Shown one piece after another: positions 1 through 8,995 of a stretch of 64,000 bases of DNA. The stretch's first letter is position 1. The number at the start of each line of letters is the position of its first letter. The DNA lies in assembly GCA_963797635.1 (NCBI GenBank), contig CAWCPZ010000009.1, positions 197,195-261,194 of the forward strand, given 5' to 3'. The DNA is from JAOUEA01 sp963797635. GTDB lineage: Bacteria; Actinomycetota; UBA4738; HRBIN12. The notes under the pieces are model-generated. The model worked only from the letters and a program-made list of their open reading frames with translations. It was not told the origin of the DNA and ran no database searches. The position numbers and the translations under genes were made by a program.

Positions 1-213
1 GGCGTGGGCGGGGAGGCCGGGGTCCTGTCCTCGGTGCTGCTCATGGACATGCTCGGGGTCGCGACCGGGGCCGGCCTCGGAGGGGGCGCCGTCGCCGTGG
101 CCGAGGCCTTCGATGCGCCGCTGGCCACCGGGATCGGCGCGTCGTTCGCGATCGGGTTCGCGGCGCTGATCGCGCTGGCGTTCGTCGCGCGGCGGATGAC
201 GCCCGAGGCCTGA
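1..213 (+). CDS. C-terminal end of a membrane protein (5' partial)
   Basis: The reading frame is open from the first base, so the gene begins outside the window. The 70 visible residues are Gly/Ala rich with two hydrophobic stretches, the last (about residues 45-64) ending in the positive sequence FVARRMTPEA, as at the cytoplasmic end of a final transmembrane helix. This would fit the end of a multi-pass transporter such as an MFS permease, but there is too little sequence to name a family. It is convergent with the VWA gene, with only 4 bases between the two stop codons. Confidence 0.45.
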   Translation, partial: GVGGEAGVLSSVLLMDMLGVATGAGLGGGAVAVAEAFDAPLATGIGASFAIGFAALIALAFVARRMTPEA

Positions 214-217
214 GCCG

Positions 218-1228
218 TCAGGACCGGGAACGCGCGGGACGCTTCGACGATCCCGGCTTCGGTGCCGCCCGGTACTCGGCCGGGGTCGCGGGCATGAAGA
301 GCACCACCACCGCAGCGAGCGCGAACACACCGCCGAGCAGCACGAAGATCCACGCGCTGCTGCCGACATGCAGGTCCGAGCTGAGGGTCGACCCGAGCTC
401 CTGATAGACGTCGGTGAGCTGGTCGGCGCTGAGCGCGTTGAACGTGCTCCCGCCCGTCCCGTCGGCGATACGCAGCATGAGGTCGTCGTCGGCGCTCGCC
501 GTGGAACCACCCTCGGTGGCGTCGCCCAGCGTCACGGTGAACACCGGGATGCCCTGCTCCTGTGCGCGCGCCGCCGCTTCGTCCGGCGACACCACGCTCC
601 CGGTGTCACGCCCGTCGGACAGGAGCACGATCGCCGCCGGTCCGCGGCCGCCCTGGGCCCATGTGGACTCGATCGCGTCGAGGGAGGCCGTCATCCCGTC
701 CCCGATCACGGTCCCTTCCGACGACGCGGTCGACTCGAGGGCGGCGCCGGCTTCCTCACGGTCCTTGGTCGGCTCGACGGCGAGGGTCGCCCCGTCGGCG
801 AACGTCACCACCCCCACCTGGAAGTCGCCGGGCAACCGCGACAGGAACGCCTCGGCGGCGTCCTGGGCGGCCGCCAGTCGGTTCGGCGCGACGTCGGTCC
901 GTTGCATCGACTTCGACACGTCCATCGTCAGGATCACGGTTCCCTGGGTGCTCTGACGCTCGATCCGGGTCTGGGCGAACGCGATCACCGCGCAGGCGAA
1001 GCCGGCCACCATCAGGACGACGGGCAGCCGCTCTCGGAACCGGAACGGCCTGCGTCGCGATCCGACCGCTGCGGCGCCGTAGCGGGCGATCAGGACCCGT
1101 CGCTTGCGCCACCGGACGAGCGCCGACACCACCACGACCACGAGCGCGACCGCGGCGACCGCGGCGATGACGAGGACGGGATCCATCAGCGGGACGATCC
1201 TGGGTACGGCGAGACGCCAGCCATACAT
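218..1228 (-). CDS. VWA-domain membrane protein (BatA/BatB-like)
   Basis: 336 residues. Transmembrane helices lie at about 17-38 and 68-86, a von Willebrand A domain at about 97-280, and a third helix near 305-325, followed by a basic Pro/Lys/Arg tail. The MIDAS metal site is visible as DVSKSM (Asp103), with the later SDGRD segment supplying another ligand. This layout matches BatA/BatB-type aerotolerance proteins, which bind metal-dependent partners at the membrane and usually sit with a MoxR ATPase. No MoxR, BatD or DUF58 gene is visible here, although the downstream side lies outside the window. A second in-frame ATG (MDPVL, 1186) is an equally plausible start. The exact role is unknown. 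Confidence 0.8.
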   Translation of the reverse strand: MYGWRLAVPRIVPLMDPVLVIAAVAAVALVVVVVSALVRWRKRRVLIARYGAAAVGSRRRPFRFRERLPVVLMVAGFACAVIAFAQTRIERQSTQGTVILTMDVSKSMQRTDVAPNRLAAAQDAAEAFLSRLPGDFQVGVVTFADGATLAVEPTKDREEAGAALESTASSEGTVIGDGMTASLDAIESTWAQGGRGPAAIVLLSDGRDTGSVVSPDEAAARAQEQGIPVFTVTLGDATEGGSTASADDDLMLRIADGTGGSTFNALSADQLTDVYQELGSTLSSDLHVGSSAWIFVLLGGVFALAAVVVLFMPATPAEYRAAPKPGSSKRPARSRS

Positions 1229-1279
1229 GACCTATCGACCGCAAGCACGCGCCTGTTGAGTGCCGAACCGAAGGAAGTG

Positions 1280-1307
1280 CCTCAGGTCTGGGGCCTCAGG
1301 TCTGGGG
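1280..1307. repeat. 14-bp perfect tandem duplication
   Basis: The unit CCTCAGGTCTGGGG occurs twice back to back and spans the stop codon of the Rieske gene (1296-1298 on the minus strand). Because 14 is not a multiple of 3, duplication shifts the frame, so the present last codons of the Rieske protein may have been created by it. Confidence 0.8.
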
Positions 1308-1628
1308 ACGGAGCTGCACGATGCCGTCGGCGACACGGGCATCGAACGACGGCTCCGGTCGTGCGGCGGGCCCTCTCGCCACCTTGCCGTCCTGGAGGCG
1401 GAACACGCTCCCGTGGGCGGGGCAGGTCACCGTGGGATCGGATCCGGTGAGCCGGAGCGGCCCCCGCTCGAGCGGGGCTCCCTGGTGCGTACAGCGACTG
1501 CCGATCGCGTACAACTGCTCCCCGGATCGCACCAACAGGACGTCGACATCGTCCACGGTGACGCGAACGCCCTTGCCGTCCACGAGGTCATCGAAGGCCA
1601 CCGTGCTCGTCCAGCCGTCGTCGGTCAT
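1296..1628 (-). CDS. Rieske [2Fe-2S] ferredoxin-like protein
   Basis: 110 residues from the ATG at 1628. Longer starts would run through the start of the divergent helicase gene and are not needed by the fold. Both halves of the Rieske cluster site are present: C46-T-H48 (RCTHQGAP) and C69-P-A-H72 (TCPAHGSVF). The small single-domain form, with no oxygenase or cytochrome partner attached, matches Rieske ferredoxins of the NirD/dioxygenase-ferredoxin type that pass electrons in the cytoplasm. No oxygenase or reductase gene is adjacent, so the electron acceptor is unknown. The stop codon lies within a 14-bp tandem duplication. Confidence 0.85.
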   Translation of the reverse strand: MTDDGWTSTVAFDDLVDGKGVRVTVDDVDVLLVRSGEQLYAIGSRCTHQGAPLERGPLRLTGSDPTVTCPAHGSVFRLQDGKVARGPAARPEPSFDARVADGIVQLRPQT

Positions 1629-1708
1629 CGCGACACGGTCGGACACGTGAGGGCACCTGTCAACCGCGTCGCGGGCGATGGCGAGCGGGATTCCCGTACT
1701 GTGGGTGT

Positions 1709-3025
<1,317 letters not shown>

Positions 3026-3038
3026 GAGGACACGCGCC

Positions 3039-3224
3039 ATGACCAGATCCACGAACGTGCGTTTCGGAAGCCCCGATCGCGGGAAGAGCGTCAAGGCGAG
3101 CTCGGAGCAAGGCCGGCACTGCGATCACCCAGGATGCCCCACGGTCCTGTCGGCCTACAACGCCTCGAGCACGTGCTGGACCCACACCGTTCCCACCTCG
3201 CGTCACCCGCTCGCAAGGAGCTGA
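3039..3224 (+). CDS. Small Cys/His-motif protein (61 aa)
   Basis: The ATG at 3039 follows a good ribosome binding site (GGTAGGAGGA). The C-terminal half carries a pattern of the form C-x4-C-x-T-x-L-S-x-Y-N-x4-C-W-x-H (Cys residues in HCDHPGC and STCWTH). The same pattern recurs in the small protein at 4825-5052, so this is a family rather than chance. Three Cys and one or two His suggest a structural zinc site. It sits between the helicase and the Ntn-hydrolase on the same strand, 13 and 10 bases away, and is probably in one transcript with them. Function unknown. Confidence 0.7.
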   Translation: MTRSTNVRFGSPDRGKSVKASSEQGRHCDHPGCPTVLSAYNASSTCWTHTVPTSRHPLARS

Positions 3225-3234
3225 CCCCGACCAC

Positions 3235-4215
3235 ATGCACGCCGTCGCCCCACCGCCTGCGGGCGTGATCTTCCGGGCGGTCGACGAGGTCACACCCGGC
3301 TCCAAGCTCCGTTCCCTCTACGAACGCCGCGCCGACGCCTATCTCCAGTGGTACCTGCGGGACGGCGATGCGGCCAGGCCGTCCCTGGACGAAGGCATCG
3401 CGGCCCTGCGGGAACACATGCCCGAGTTGGTGCCGGTGCACGCCGAGATCAGCGCGATCGTCGCCGACGACGATCCGGTGGCGGCGCGGATGTTCACCTT
3501 CCTGCGGCCTCCTGCTTCGTTCGTCGCCTGCTCACAAGGGGTGTGGGCCGAGGGCGATGCCGGCCCCGTCCTGGTGCGCAACTACGACTACCCACCCGAG
3601 CTGATGGACTGCGTGATCCTGCGGTCGCGTTTCCTCGATCGCATCGTGGTGGGCACCGCCGACGGCGTCTGGGGGCTCTGCGACGGCATGAACGATCGCG
3701 GGCTCGCGGTGTCCCTCACCTTCGGTGGACGGGTCGCGGTGGGAGACGGGTTCGGGATGCCGCTGGTGATCCGCTACCTGCTGGAGACCTGCGAGACGGT
3801 GCAGCAGGGACGCGAGGTGTTGACGCGACTCCCCTACGCCCAGCCGTACAACCTCACGCTCGCCGACGCCTCGGGCGACGTCGTGACCGCCTACCTCGGC
3901 CCCGACCGCCCGGCCTCGTTCCGCCGGCTGCCGGTGGCCACGAACCACCAATGGGCGGTCGAGACGTTCGATCCGATGCTGGCGGCCAGTTCGGTCGAAC
4001 GCGAGTGGTGGCTGCTCCGCCTCCTGGACGACCCCGACGTGGACGCCGCGATCTTCTCGGACCGGTTCCTGCAGGCGCCGCTGTACAGCTTCGGGCACGC
4101 CGAAGGCGTCGGGACGGTCTACACCGCCGAGTACGTGCCGAACGCAGGCACCGTCCGCCACCGTTGGCACGGACCAGGATTGGGTCCAGTCGCTGGAACG
4201 GTTCGACGAGGGTGA
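3235..4215 (+). CDS. Ntn-hydrolase, C45 acyltransferase/linear amide hydrolase type
   Basis: 326 residues. The central part resembles the N-terminal nucleophile fold of the acyl-CoA:6-aminopenicillanic acid acyltransferase (C45) and choloylglycine hydrolase group: a candidate nucleophile Cys in FVACSQGVW, followed about 18 residues later by the typical RNYDY, then GLCDGMNDRGLAVS. Members cleave linear amide bonds, usually after autocatalytic removal of the N-terminal part. Here about 100 residues precede the candidate Cys, so processing there would release a propeptide. The substrate cannot be told. The gene starts 10 bases after the small Cys/His gene. The last part after TVYTAEY is unremarkable. 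Confidence 0.7.
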   Translation: MHAVAPPPAGVIFRAVDEVTPGSKLRSLYERRADAYLQWYLRDGDAARPSLDEGIAALREHMPELVPVHAEISAIVADDDPVAARMFTFLRPPASFVACSQGVWAEGDAGPVLVRNYDYPPELMDCVILRSRFLDRIVVGTADGVWGLCDGMNDRGLAVSLTFGGRVAVGDGFGMPLVIRYLLETCETVQQGREVLTRLPYAQPYNLTLADASGDVVTAYLGPDRPASFRRLPVATNHQWAVETFDPMLAASSVEREWWLLRLLDDPDVDAAIFSDRFLQAPLYSFGHAEGVGTVYTAEYVPNAGTVRHRWHGPGLGPVAGTVRRG

Positions 4216-4265
4216 GCGTGCGGTGACGTTCCCCGCGCCGCTCCTGGTTCCCCCGGCGATCTGAC

Positions 4266-4547
4266 CTACTTCTTGGCGACGCGGTGCTGCGCCTCGTCCT
4301 TCGGGAGTTGGCTCCGCAGCTTGTAGTAGCTGCGTTCGACCAGGAAGCGGGCCCCCGGATCGTCCGGATCGGCCACCACCTCGCCGAGCCACTTCTTGAC
4401 CTCGTCGATCTCCTCGGCCTCGGGCGTGGAACGACCGCCTCGGATGGATCGCTTGCCGCTGACCATGGGGCCAAGCCGGTTCGCGGCCTGGGTCAGATCA
4501 CCGGCTTCGATCAGCTGCACGACCTCCTGGATCCTGGAAACGTCGAT
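4266..4547 (-). CDS. Conserved-looking small protein, unknown function
   Basis: About 93 residues beginning IDVSRIQEVVQLIEAGDL and ending QHRVAKK. It is soluble, with likely helices and a charged second half. No family is recognised. The start is a puzzle: a perfect GAGGAGGT ribosome site lies at 4553-4560, yet the codon at the right distance is ATC (4547), and no ATG, GTG or TTG is correctly spaced. Either ATC is used as a rare start or a base is wrong. The frame stays open far upstream, but that sequence overlaps two other small genes and is not believable as coding. Confidence 0.55.
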   Translation of the reverse strand: MDVSRIQEVVQLIEAGDLTQAANRLGPMVSGKRSIRGGRSTPEAEEIDEVKKWLGEVVADPDDPGARFLVERSYYKLRSQLPKDEAQHRVAKK

Positions 4548-4612
4548 CGCCGTTACCTCCTCGTTTCCCCCATTCTCCCTCGCGGGAGGGCGAACTGCAC
4601 ATGGAGGTGGCC

Positions 4613-4801
4613 TCAGCGGGCTGATGCGGTGATGGGCGGGGGAACGGGCGGGGGCGCGGGGGTCGGGCCGGGGGCCGGCGTCGGACCGGGTTCGGGCACG
4701 GGGATCGGCTCGGGATCGGGCGGTGTGGGAGGGCTGGGTGTCGGTGTGGGCTGAGGCTCCGGGTCGGGCTGGGGAACGGGCGGGGTCTCCTCGGCGGTCA
4801 T
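4613..4801 (-). CDS. Short proline-rich protein (62 aa)
   Basis: Starts at the ATG at 4801 after a strong ribosome site (ACCAGGAGGTTCC). After a short acidic start (MTAEETPP) the sequence is almost entirely Pro alternating with Glu, Asp, Thr, Ser and Gly. It has no signal peptide or membrane helix. Such a chain is probably unstructured. The clear ribosome site and same-strand neighbours favour a real gene, but low-complexity sequence gives weak coding evidence. Confidence 0.5.
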   Translation of the reverse strand: MTAEETPPVPQPDPEPQPTPTPSPPTPPDPEPIPVPEPGPTPAPGPTPAPPPVPPPITASAR

Positions 4802-4824
4802 GGAACCTCCTGGTCTGGATGGAT

Positions 4825-5052
4825 TCAGGCGTGGCCCTGATCGGACTTGGGTCGACGGTACACGTGGTTGACGAAGGCCTCCGGCGTCCGGTGCTGCCAG
4901 CAGTGGTCGTCGTTGTTGTACATCGACAGGGCCGTGTCGCACCCGTCGGTCGCGCATCGGCGGCCGGACCCGAACGTCCGGCTGGGCCGGGACGCGTCGG
5001 CACCACCGGCGGTCCTCACCGCATCCAGTTCGCTTCGCCGTGGGATCGGCAT
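4825..5052 (-). CDS. Small Cys/His-motif protein (75 aa), paralogue of 3039-3224
   Basis: Carries RCATDGCDTALSMYN followed by HCWQH, the same spacing of Cys, Thr-x-Leu-Ser-x-Tyr-Asn and Cys-Trp-x-His as the 61-residue protein at 3039-3224. A zinc or other metal site is inferred from the three Cys and His. It lies 4 bases after the stop of the Rho_N protein gene on the same strand, so the two are very likely co-transcribed. The N-terminal 30 residues differ between the two copies. Function unknown. Confidence 0.65.
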   Translation of the reverse strand: MPIPRRSELDAVRTAGGADASRPSRTFGSGRRCATDGCDTALSMYNNDDHCWQHRTPEAFVNHVYRRPKSDQGHA

Positions 5053-5056
5053 CCCG

Positions 5057-5395
5057 TCACCTCCCGCGCTTGCGGTCGACGGCGCGCTCGAGCTGGGCCT
5101 TGTTCATGCGCGAGCGGCCCGGGACGCGCAGATCCTTCGCCTCCTCGTAGAGCTGATCGCGCGTCCGGCCACCGGGTCCTTCATGGGAGCGCAGACCCCC
5201 GCGCCGGCCGGAGGAGATGTCCTCCTTCGACAGGCGGGAGGACTCCCTCGCCTCCCCGGCGCGGGCTCGCTCCTTGTTCACGGTTCGGGCCGCGATCTCT
5301 TCGGCGGTGTCCTCGGAGCGGCCGCCCTGGCGCAGGCCCTCCTTGATGTGTTCGTACTGACGCTCCCGCTTCGCACTCCATGCTTGCTGCGGCAT
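5057..5395 (-). CDS. Rho_N-domain 'plasmid stabilization' type small protein
   Basis: 112 residues, very rich in Arg, Glu and Lys. The N-terminal half (WSAKRERQYEHIKEG...) and the C-terminal segment with TRDQLYEEAKDLRVPGRSRMNK, a Rho N-terminal/SAP-like helix-extended loop-helix, match a family often labelled 'plasmid stabilization protein' in actinobacterial chromosomes. The Rho_N fold binds nucleic acid; the biological role of these proteins is not established, and the label should not be taken as evidence of a plasmid. It heads a set of minus-strand small genes. Confidence 0.7.
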   Translation of the reverse strand: MPQQAWSAKRERQYEHIKEGLRQGGRSEDTAEEIAARTVNKERARAGEARESSRLSKEDISSGRRGGLRSHEGPGGRTRDQLYEEAKDLRVPGRSRMNKAQLERAVDRKRGR

Positions 5396-5433
5396 GACGT
5401 CTCCTCCTGGTCCTCAGGCCGGGTCTGGTCGGG

Positions 5434-5865
5434 TCAACGATCGATCACGGCGTCGGGCGCCACGTTCGGGGGTTCGATGTCCGTCGAGGCCTTCACCGAA
5501 CCGGCGCCACCGTCCTGACGGACGCGCTCGAGCATCGAGTCCCAGCGCTCCCGGATCTCCTCGTAGCGGGCCCTGCCGGCCTTGGCGCCGAACACGTAGG
5601 CCGAACCCGCGGCCGCGGTCAGGACGAACAGGGTGCGCATCCGGTGCTTGCGCGGCTTGGGCCGGGGCGCCGTGCGAGCGGTGAGCTCGTCGACGGACCC
5701 CAGGAGCCGTTCGCGTTCCTCGTCGCCGCGGGCCACCCGGCTGCGGAGCACCTCGTTCTCGACCTTCAGACGGTCGCGTTCCCGCTCGCTCTTGTCGAGG
5801 CCGTGTGACAGCCGCTTCTCGGTGACATCGGATCGGATCGATCGTGCTCGTTCCTGGACGCTCAT
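5434..5865 (-). CDS. Coiled-coil protein with one membrane helix
   Basis: 143 residues from the ATG at 5865, chosen because AAGGAGGAACCAC precedes it. Residues 1-65 are highly charged and heptad-like (SERERDRLKVENEVLRSR), a likely coiled coil. A hydrophobic segment near residues 80-96 (MRTLFVLTAAAGSAYVFG) could be a membrane helix or a YtxH-like anchor. A further charged helix and a Pro-rich tail follow. YtxH-domain stress proteins have a similar plan. Function unknown. Confidence 0.6.
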   Translation of the reverse strand: MSVQERARSIRSDVTEKRLSHGLDKSERERDRLKVENEVLRSRVARGDEERERLLGSVDELTARTAPRPKPRKHRMRTLFVLTAAAGSAYVFGAKAGRARYEEIRERWDSMLERVRQDGGAGSVKASTDIEPPNVAPDAVIDR

Positions 5866-6007
5866 GTGGTTCCTCCTTCGGTCGGTACCGTTCCGCCGGA
5901 GACCGTCGGCCTTCCGGCACGAGGTCATCTCCTACCCAGCCCACCCCTGATCCATGCATGCGTTCCGGGGCGTCTTCGCCGGGTCCGCCGGTGGCTATCC
6001 TTGGTCC

Positions 6008-6244
6008 ATGCCAGGCCTCGAACGTGTCCCTCCCAACGTGCGAACCACCTATCTGGGCGAGTTCACGGCCGAGCACGCCGGGCGCATCGCCCGGCAGCTC
6101 GACGAGGAGGACATCGTCTGGTGGTCGAAGGAACCCGGCTACCTCAGCCGGATCTGGGAGCACGGCGTCCGGCTGTTCGTGGACCGGACCGAGGTGGAGC
6201 ACGCCCGCGAGGTGGCGCGTGGCGTGATCGGCGGCGAGCCTTAG
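6008..6244 (+). CDS. Small DUF2007-like protein (78 aa)
   Basis: Starts at the ATG at 6008 (MPGLERVPPN). The centre, with an EEDIVWWSKEPGYLSRIWE segment and then GVRLFVDRTEVEHAREV, resembles the DUF2007 'putative prokaryotic signal transducing protein' fold, a small alpha/beta unit that presents aromatic residues. It is soluble with no obvious catalytic residues. It is flanked by a divergent coiled-coil gene and a convergent DoxX gene. An upstream in-frame ATG at 5954 would add 18 unconserved-looking residues. Confidence 0.55.
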   Translation: MPGLERVPPNVRTTYLGEFTAEHAGRIARQLDEEDIVWWSKEPGYLSRIWEHGVRLFVDRTEVEHAREVARGVIGGEP

Positions 6245-6250
6245 GTCGGC

Positions 6251-6676
6251 TCAGCTCCGGCGGCGAGGCCATGCGCCGCTCGCCCACAACGCCCACAGCA
6301 CCAGCACCGGCTGGAAGAGCAGCCGGATCCACCGGGCGGCCGGTGAGTCCAGGCCGAACGCATCCGTGCCCGCGATCGCCTGGTAGACGTTGGCGGGGAA
6401 CACCAGCACGAACAGCACGGCCAACGCGCGGCCCACGGTGGCCCGCCACCGGGCGGGCGAGAGGGCCAGCGCGAGCCCAAGAGCGATCTCGACCGCGCCG
6501 CTGACCCAGATCACGGCGGACCGGGCCGGGGTCCACGACGGGAGCTGTCCGAAGAACGACGAGGTCCTCACGAAGTGGACCGTCCCGGTGAAGACCATCA
6601 GCGCAGCGAGCGCCCAACGAGCCACGTTCCTGGCCAGGCCGTCGCTTCCGCGCATGCCGGGCACCCTAGCGGGCAC
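6251..6676 (-). CDS. DoxX family membrane protein
   Basis: About 141 residues (134 from the alternative ATG at 6655) with four hydrophobic helices. It has the DoxX layout: a first helix followed by FTGTVHFVR, a second helix with GAVEIALGLALAL, a third with VLFVLVFPANVYQAIAG, and a fourth near the end. DoxX-type proteins are small integral membrane proteins of uncertain role, sometimes linked to quinone or thiosulfate oxidation and oxidative stress. It is convergent with the small gene ending at 6244. Confidence 0.7.
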   Translation of the reverse strand: MPARVPGMRGSDGLARNVARWALAALMVFTGTVHFVRTSSFFGQLPSWTPARSAVIWVSGAVEIALGLALALSPARWRATVGRALAVLFVLVFPANVYQAIAGTDAFGLDSPAARWIRLLFQPVLVLWALWASGAWPRRRS

Positions 6677-6745
6677 GAACCGCTTCAGCGACGTGCCGGG
6701 GTCGCCGATGCCTCCAGCACGCTACCCTGAGGTCCCTTCAACCCG

Positions 6746-8512
6746 ATGCCCATCCCTTCCACCAACCCCCGGTCCCCGTCCGTTCGTCGTCGTGCGGTCG
6801 TGGCGCTGACCCTTGCGGCCTCGCTCGTGCTCGCCCTCGCCGGGCCCGCGGCGGCGAGGCGGGGCGACGGTTCGGCCGGGACCTCGGGCGAGGCCGGCGA
6901 CGCCATCGAGGTTCCGATCGACCCCCGCCTGGGGCCCACGGTTCCCGGCATCGACGTCTCCCACTGGCAGGGCGCCATCAACTGGGCGAAGGTGGCCGGG
7001 GCCGGCAAGCGGTTCGTGTTCCTGAAGGCGACCGACGGCCAGGACTACATCGACCCCACCTTCGCCACGAACCGCGCCGGCGCGCGCGAGAACGGCCTGA
7101 TGGTGGGCGCCTACCACTTCGCGAGGCCCGACGATTCCGCGGGCGATGCCATCAAGGAGGCGCAGTTCTTCGTCGAGGTCGCCGACCCGAAGCCCGGCCA
7201 CCTGCTCCCGGTGCTCGACATCGAGACGAACGACGGACTCAGCCACGACGAGATGACCGCATGGGCGCACAAGTTCGTGATGGAGGTCCGCGACCTCACG
7301 GGCGTCATGCCGTTCGTCTACACGAGCCCGTACGGATGGCTCGATCGCTTCGGGGATTCCCACCGCCTCGCCCGGGACGGCGCTCCTCTGTGGGTGGCGC
7401 ACTGGGGCGTGTCCTCTCCGACGCTGCCGGCCGGGGACTGGGACGGCCGGGGCTGGGTCGTGTGGCAGCACAGCAGCACGGGCCATGTGGCCGGCATCGG
7501 CGGCAACGTCGACCTGGACGTCCTGGCGGGCGCGTCGCTGGGGCGCATCGCGATCCGCCGCCTCACGGTGCAGGTGGACGGCGGCGCCGGCGGCGTCACC
7601 ACGGCGCCGGTCGGCTATGGCTGCCGCACCACGTGCGAGCGCAACGTCGACCCCGACAGGACGATCACGCTGACGGCGAGCCCCGACGAGGGCGCCTACT
7701 TCACCGGATGGGGCGGGGACTGTTCGGGGACGGGCCCGACCTGCACGATCACCACGAACGGCAACCGCACCGTGACCGCGGGCTTCGTGAACGACATCAC
7801 GCCGCCCGTGGTCGCGCTCGCCACGCCGAGCGGGCTCTCCGACCCCACGGTCGTCAGCTTCGACGAGCCGGTCCGAGGCGTGAACCCCTCGAACGTGGTG
7901 CTCCGAGCGCCGGGGCAGCTGCGCGTGGATGCGACCCGCGTCTGCCGCAACGACGAGGGCGAGGTGCGCGACTGCGACGCCAACGTCACCCGGACGGTCC
8001 AGCTGATCCCGAAGGCGCCGCTGGTGCCCGGACGCGACTACATCGTCGTCGTGAACCCGGACAGCGCCACGTTGATGATCAAGGACCGGGTCGGCAACGT
8101 CGCGCCCACCACCTCACAGACGTTCGAAGCAGCGCGGATCGTCGAACAGCAGCTGGCCTCCGTGGAGCGGCGCCCCGCGAGCGCCTGGCATCGGGTCGAC
8201 GCGCCCGCGGCGTCGGGGGGCACCTTCATCACCTCGGACCGCGCCGACGCCGCCGTGCGGCTCACGTTCGACGGCACCGGGGTCGCCTGGCGCACCGTCA
8301 CCGGCCCGAACCAAGGACGGGCCCGCGTCTACGTCGACGGTTCGCTGGAGCGCACGGTCGACCTGTACGCCGCCACCCGGACCGTGGGTGCGACGGTGAC
8401 GATCGGCGGCTTCGCCGACCACACCCACACCATCAGGATCGTCGTGACCGGCACGAAGCGTCCGGCATCATCCGGCCGCTGGGTCGCGGTGGACCGGTTC
8501 GACGTCCTCTAG
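6746..8512 (+). CDS. Secreted GH25 muramidase with repeat and Ig-like domains
   Basis: 588 residues. A signal peptide (about 14-38) is followed by a GH25 lysozyme domain from GIDVSHWQG (68-76) to about 265, with the active-site pair in VLDIETND (Asp158, Glu160). The enzyme hydrolyses the MurNAc-GlcNAc bond in peptidoglycan. Next comes a 'bacterial repeat' domain (about 270-345) with paired Cys and GWGGDCSG, then an SbsA/Big_5-like Ig domain (SFDEPVRGVNP), and a C-terminal beta-rich domain. It is probably a cell-wall-remodelling or interbacterial enzyme outside the cell. It overlaps, tail to tail, the stop of the broken exported-protein gene at 8509. Confidence 0.88.
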   Translation: MPIPSTNPRSPSVRRRAVVALTLAASLVLALAGPAAARRGDGSAGTSGEAGDAIEVPIDPRLGPTVPGIDVSHWQGAINWAKVAGAGKRFVFLKATDGQDYIDPTFATNRAGARENGLMVGAYHFARPDDSAGDAIKEAQFFVEVADPKPGHLLPVLDIETNDGLSHDEMTAWAHKFVMEVRDLTGVMPFVYTSPYGWLDRFGDSHRLARDGAPLWVAHWGVSSPTLPAGDWDGRGWVVWQHSSTGHVAGIGGNVDLDVLAGASLGRIAIRRLTVQVDGGAGGVTTAPVGYGCRTTCERNVDPDRTITLTASPDEGAYFTGWGGDCSGTGPTCTITTNGNRTVTAGFVNDITPPVVALATPSGLSDPTVVSFDEPVRGVNPSNVVLRAPGQLRVDATRVCRNDEGEVRDCDANVTRTVQLIPKAPLVPGRDYIVVVNPDSATLMIKDRVGNVAPTTSQTFEAARIVEQQLASVERRPASAWHRVDAPAASGGTFITSDRADAAVRLTFDGTGVAWRTVTGPNQGRARVYVDGSLERTVDLYAATRTVGATVTIGGFADHTHTIRIVVTGTKRPASSGRWVAVDRFDVL

Positions 8513-8950
8513 CCCGCGGACGCTAGGTCTGCGGGCAGGCCCGCCTGCTTCTTCCACCCCACGAAGTACCGGAACGGATCGCCGACGTCAGCCGGAGCGA
8601 GCCCGGAGTCGTTCTGGAACGAGAGCGGGTCGGCAGGGTCGCCGTAGATGTCGTTCGGCGCGGTCGGTCACCTGGAAGGTCGTGAAGCAGGTGTCGAGCA
8701 CCTTGGCCCACTGCGGACCTTGGACATGTTGCCGGTCATGCATTTGGCGAACGCGGTCCACTCGGAGGCGTTGTTCGGGCGAGCTGTTGCAGGTGTTCGA
8801 TGATCGAGCCCCGAGCCGAGGAGCTTGCTCGGAGCGACCGAGCGTGGGCTCCAGGGCGGTCTCGCTGCCGGAACCGGCCGCTCGCACCAGGGTGGCGGTG
8901 CACAGCACGGAGACGACGATGGTCAGGACGAAGGGGACGGTCTTGCGCAT
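8509..8950 (-). pseudogene. Exported small protein, frameshifted
   Basis: A clear signal peptide (MRKTVPFVLTIVVSVLC) starts at 8950, but the coding signal then moves between all three frames. Reading across them gives a coherent chain: NNASEWTAFAKCMTG, then KVLDTCFTTFQV, then TAPNDIYGDPADPLSF and DPFRYFVGWKKQAGL, ending at a TAG at 8509. At least three single-base shifts in 440 bases are needed. It has two Cys in the mature part and belongs to no family I recognise. The breaks may be sequencing errors rather than true decay, because the reconstructed ending looks conserved and uses typical codons. Confidence 0.6.
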
Positions 8951-8995
8951 CGGTTGGGGCTCCTTTCGTTCCCGCGCTCGGGGGGTTCGGCGCGG

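Noticed and set aside
5057..5395. Evidence of a plasmid from the 'plasmid stabilization' family protein
   Set aside because: The family label is historical, and such genes are common on actinobacterial chromosomes; no replication or partition genes are seen.
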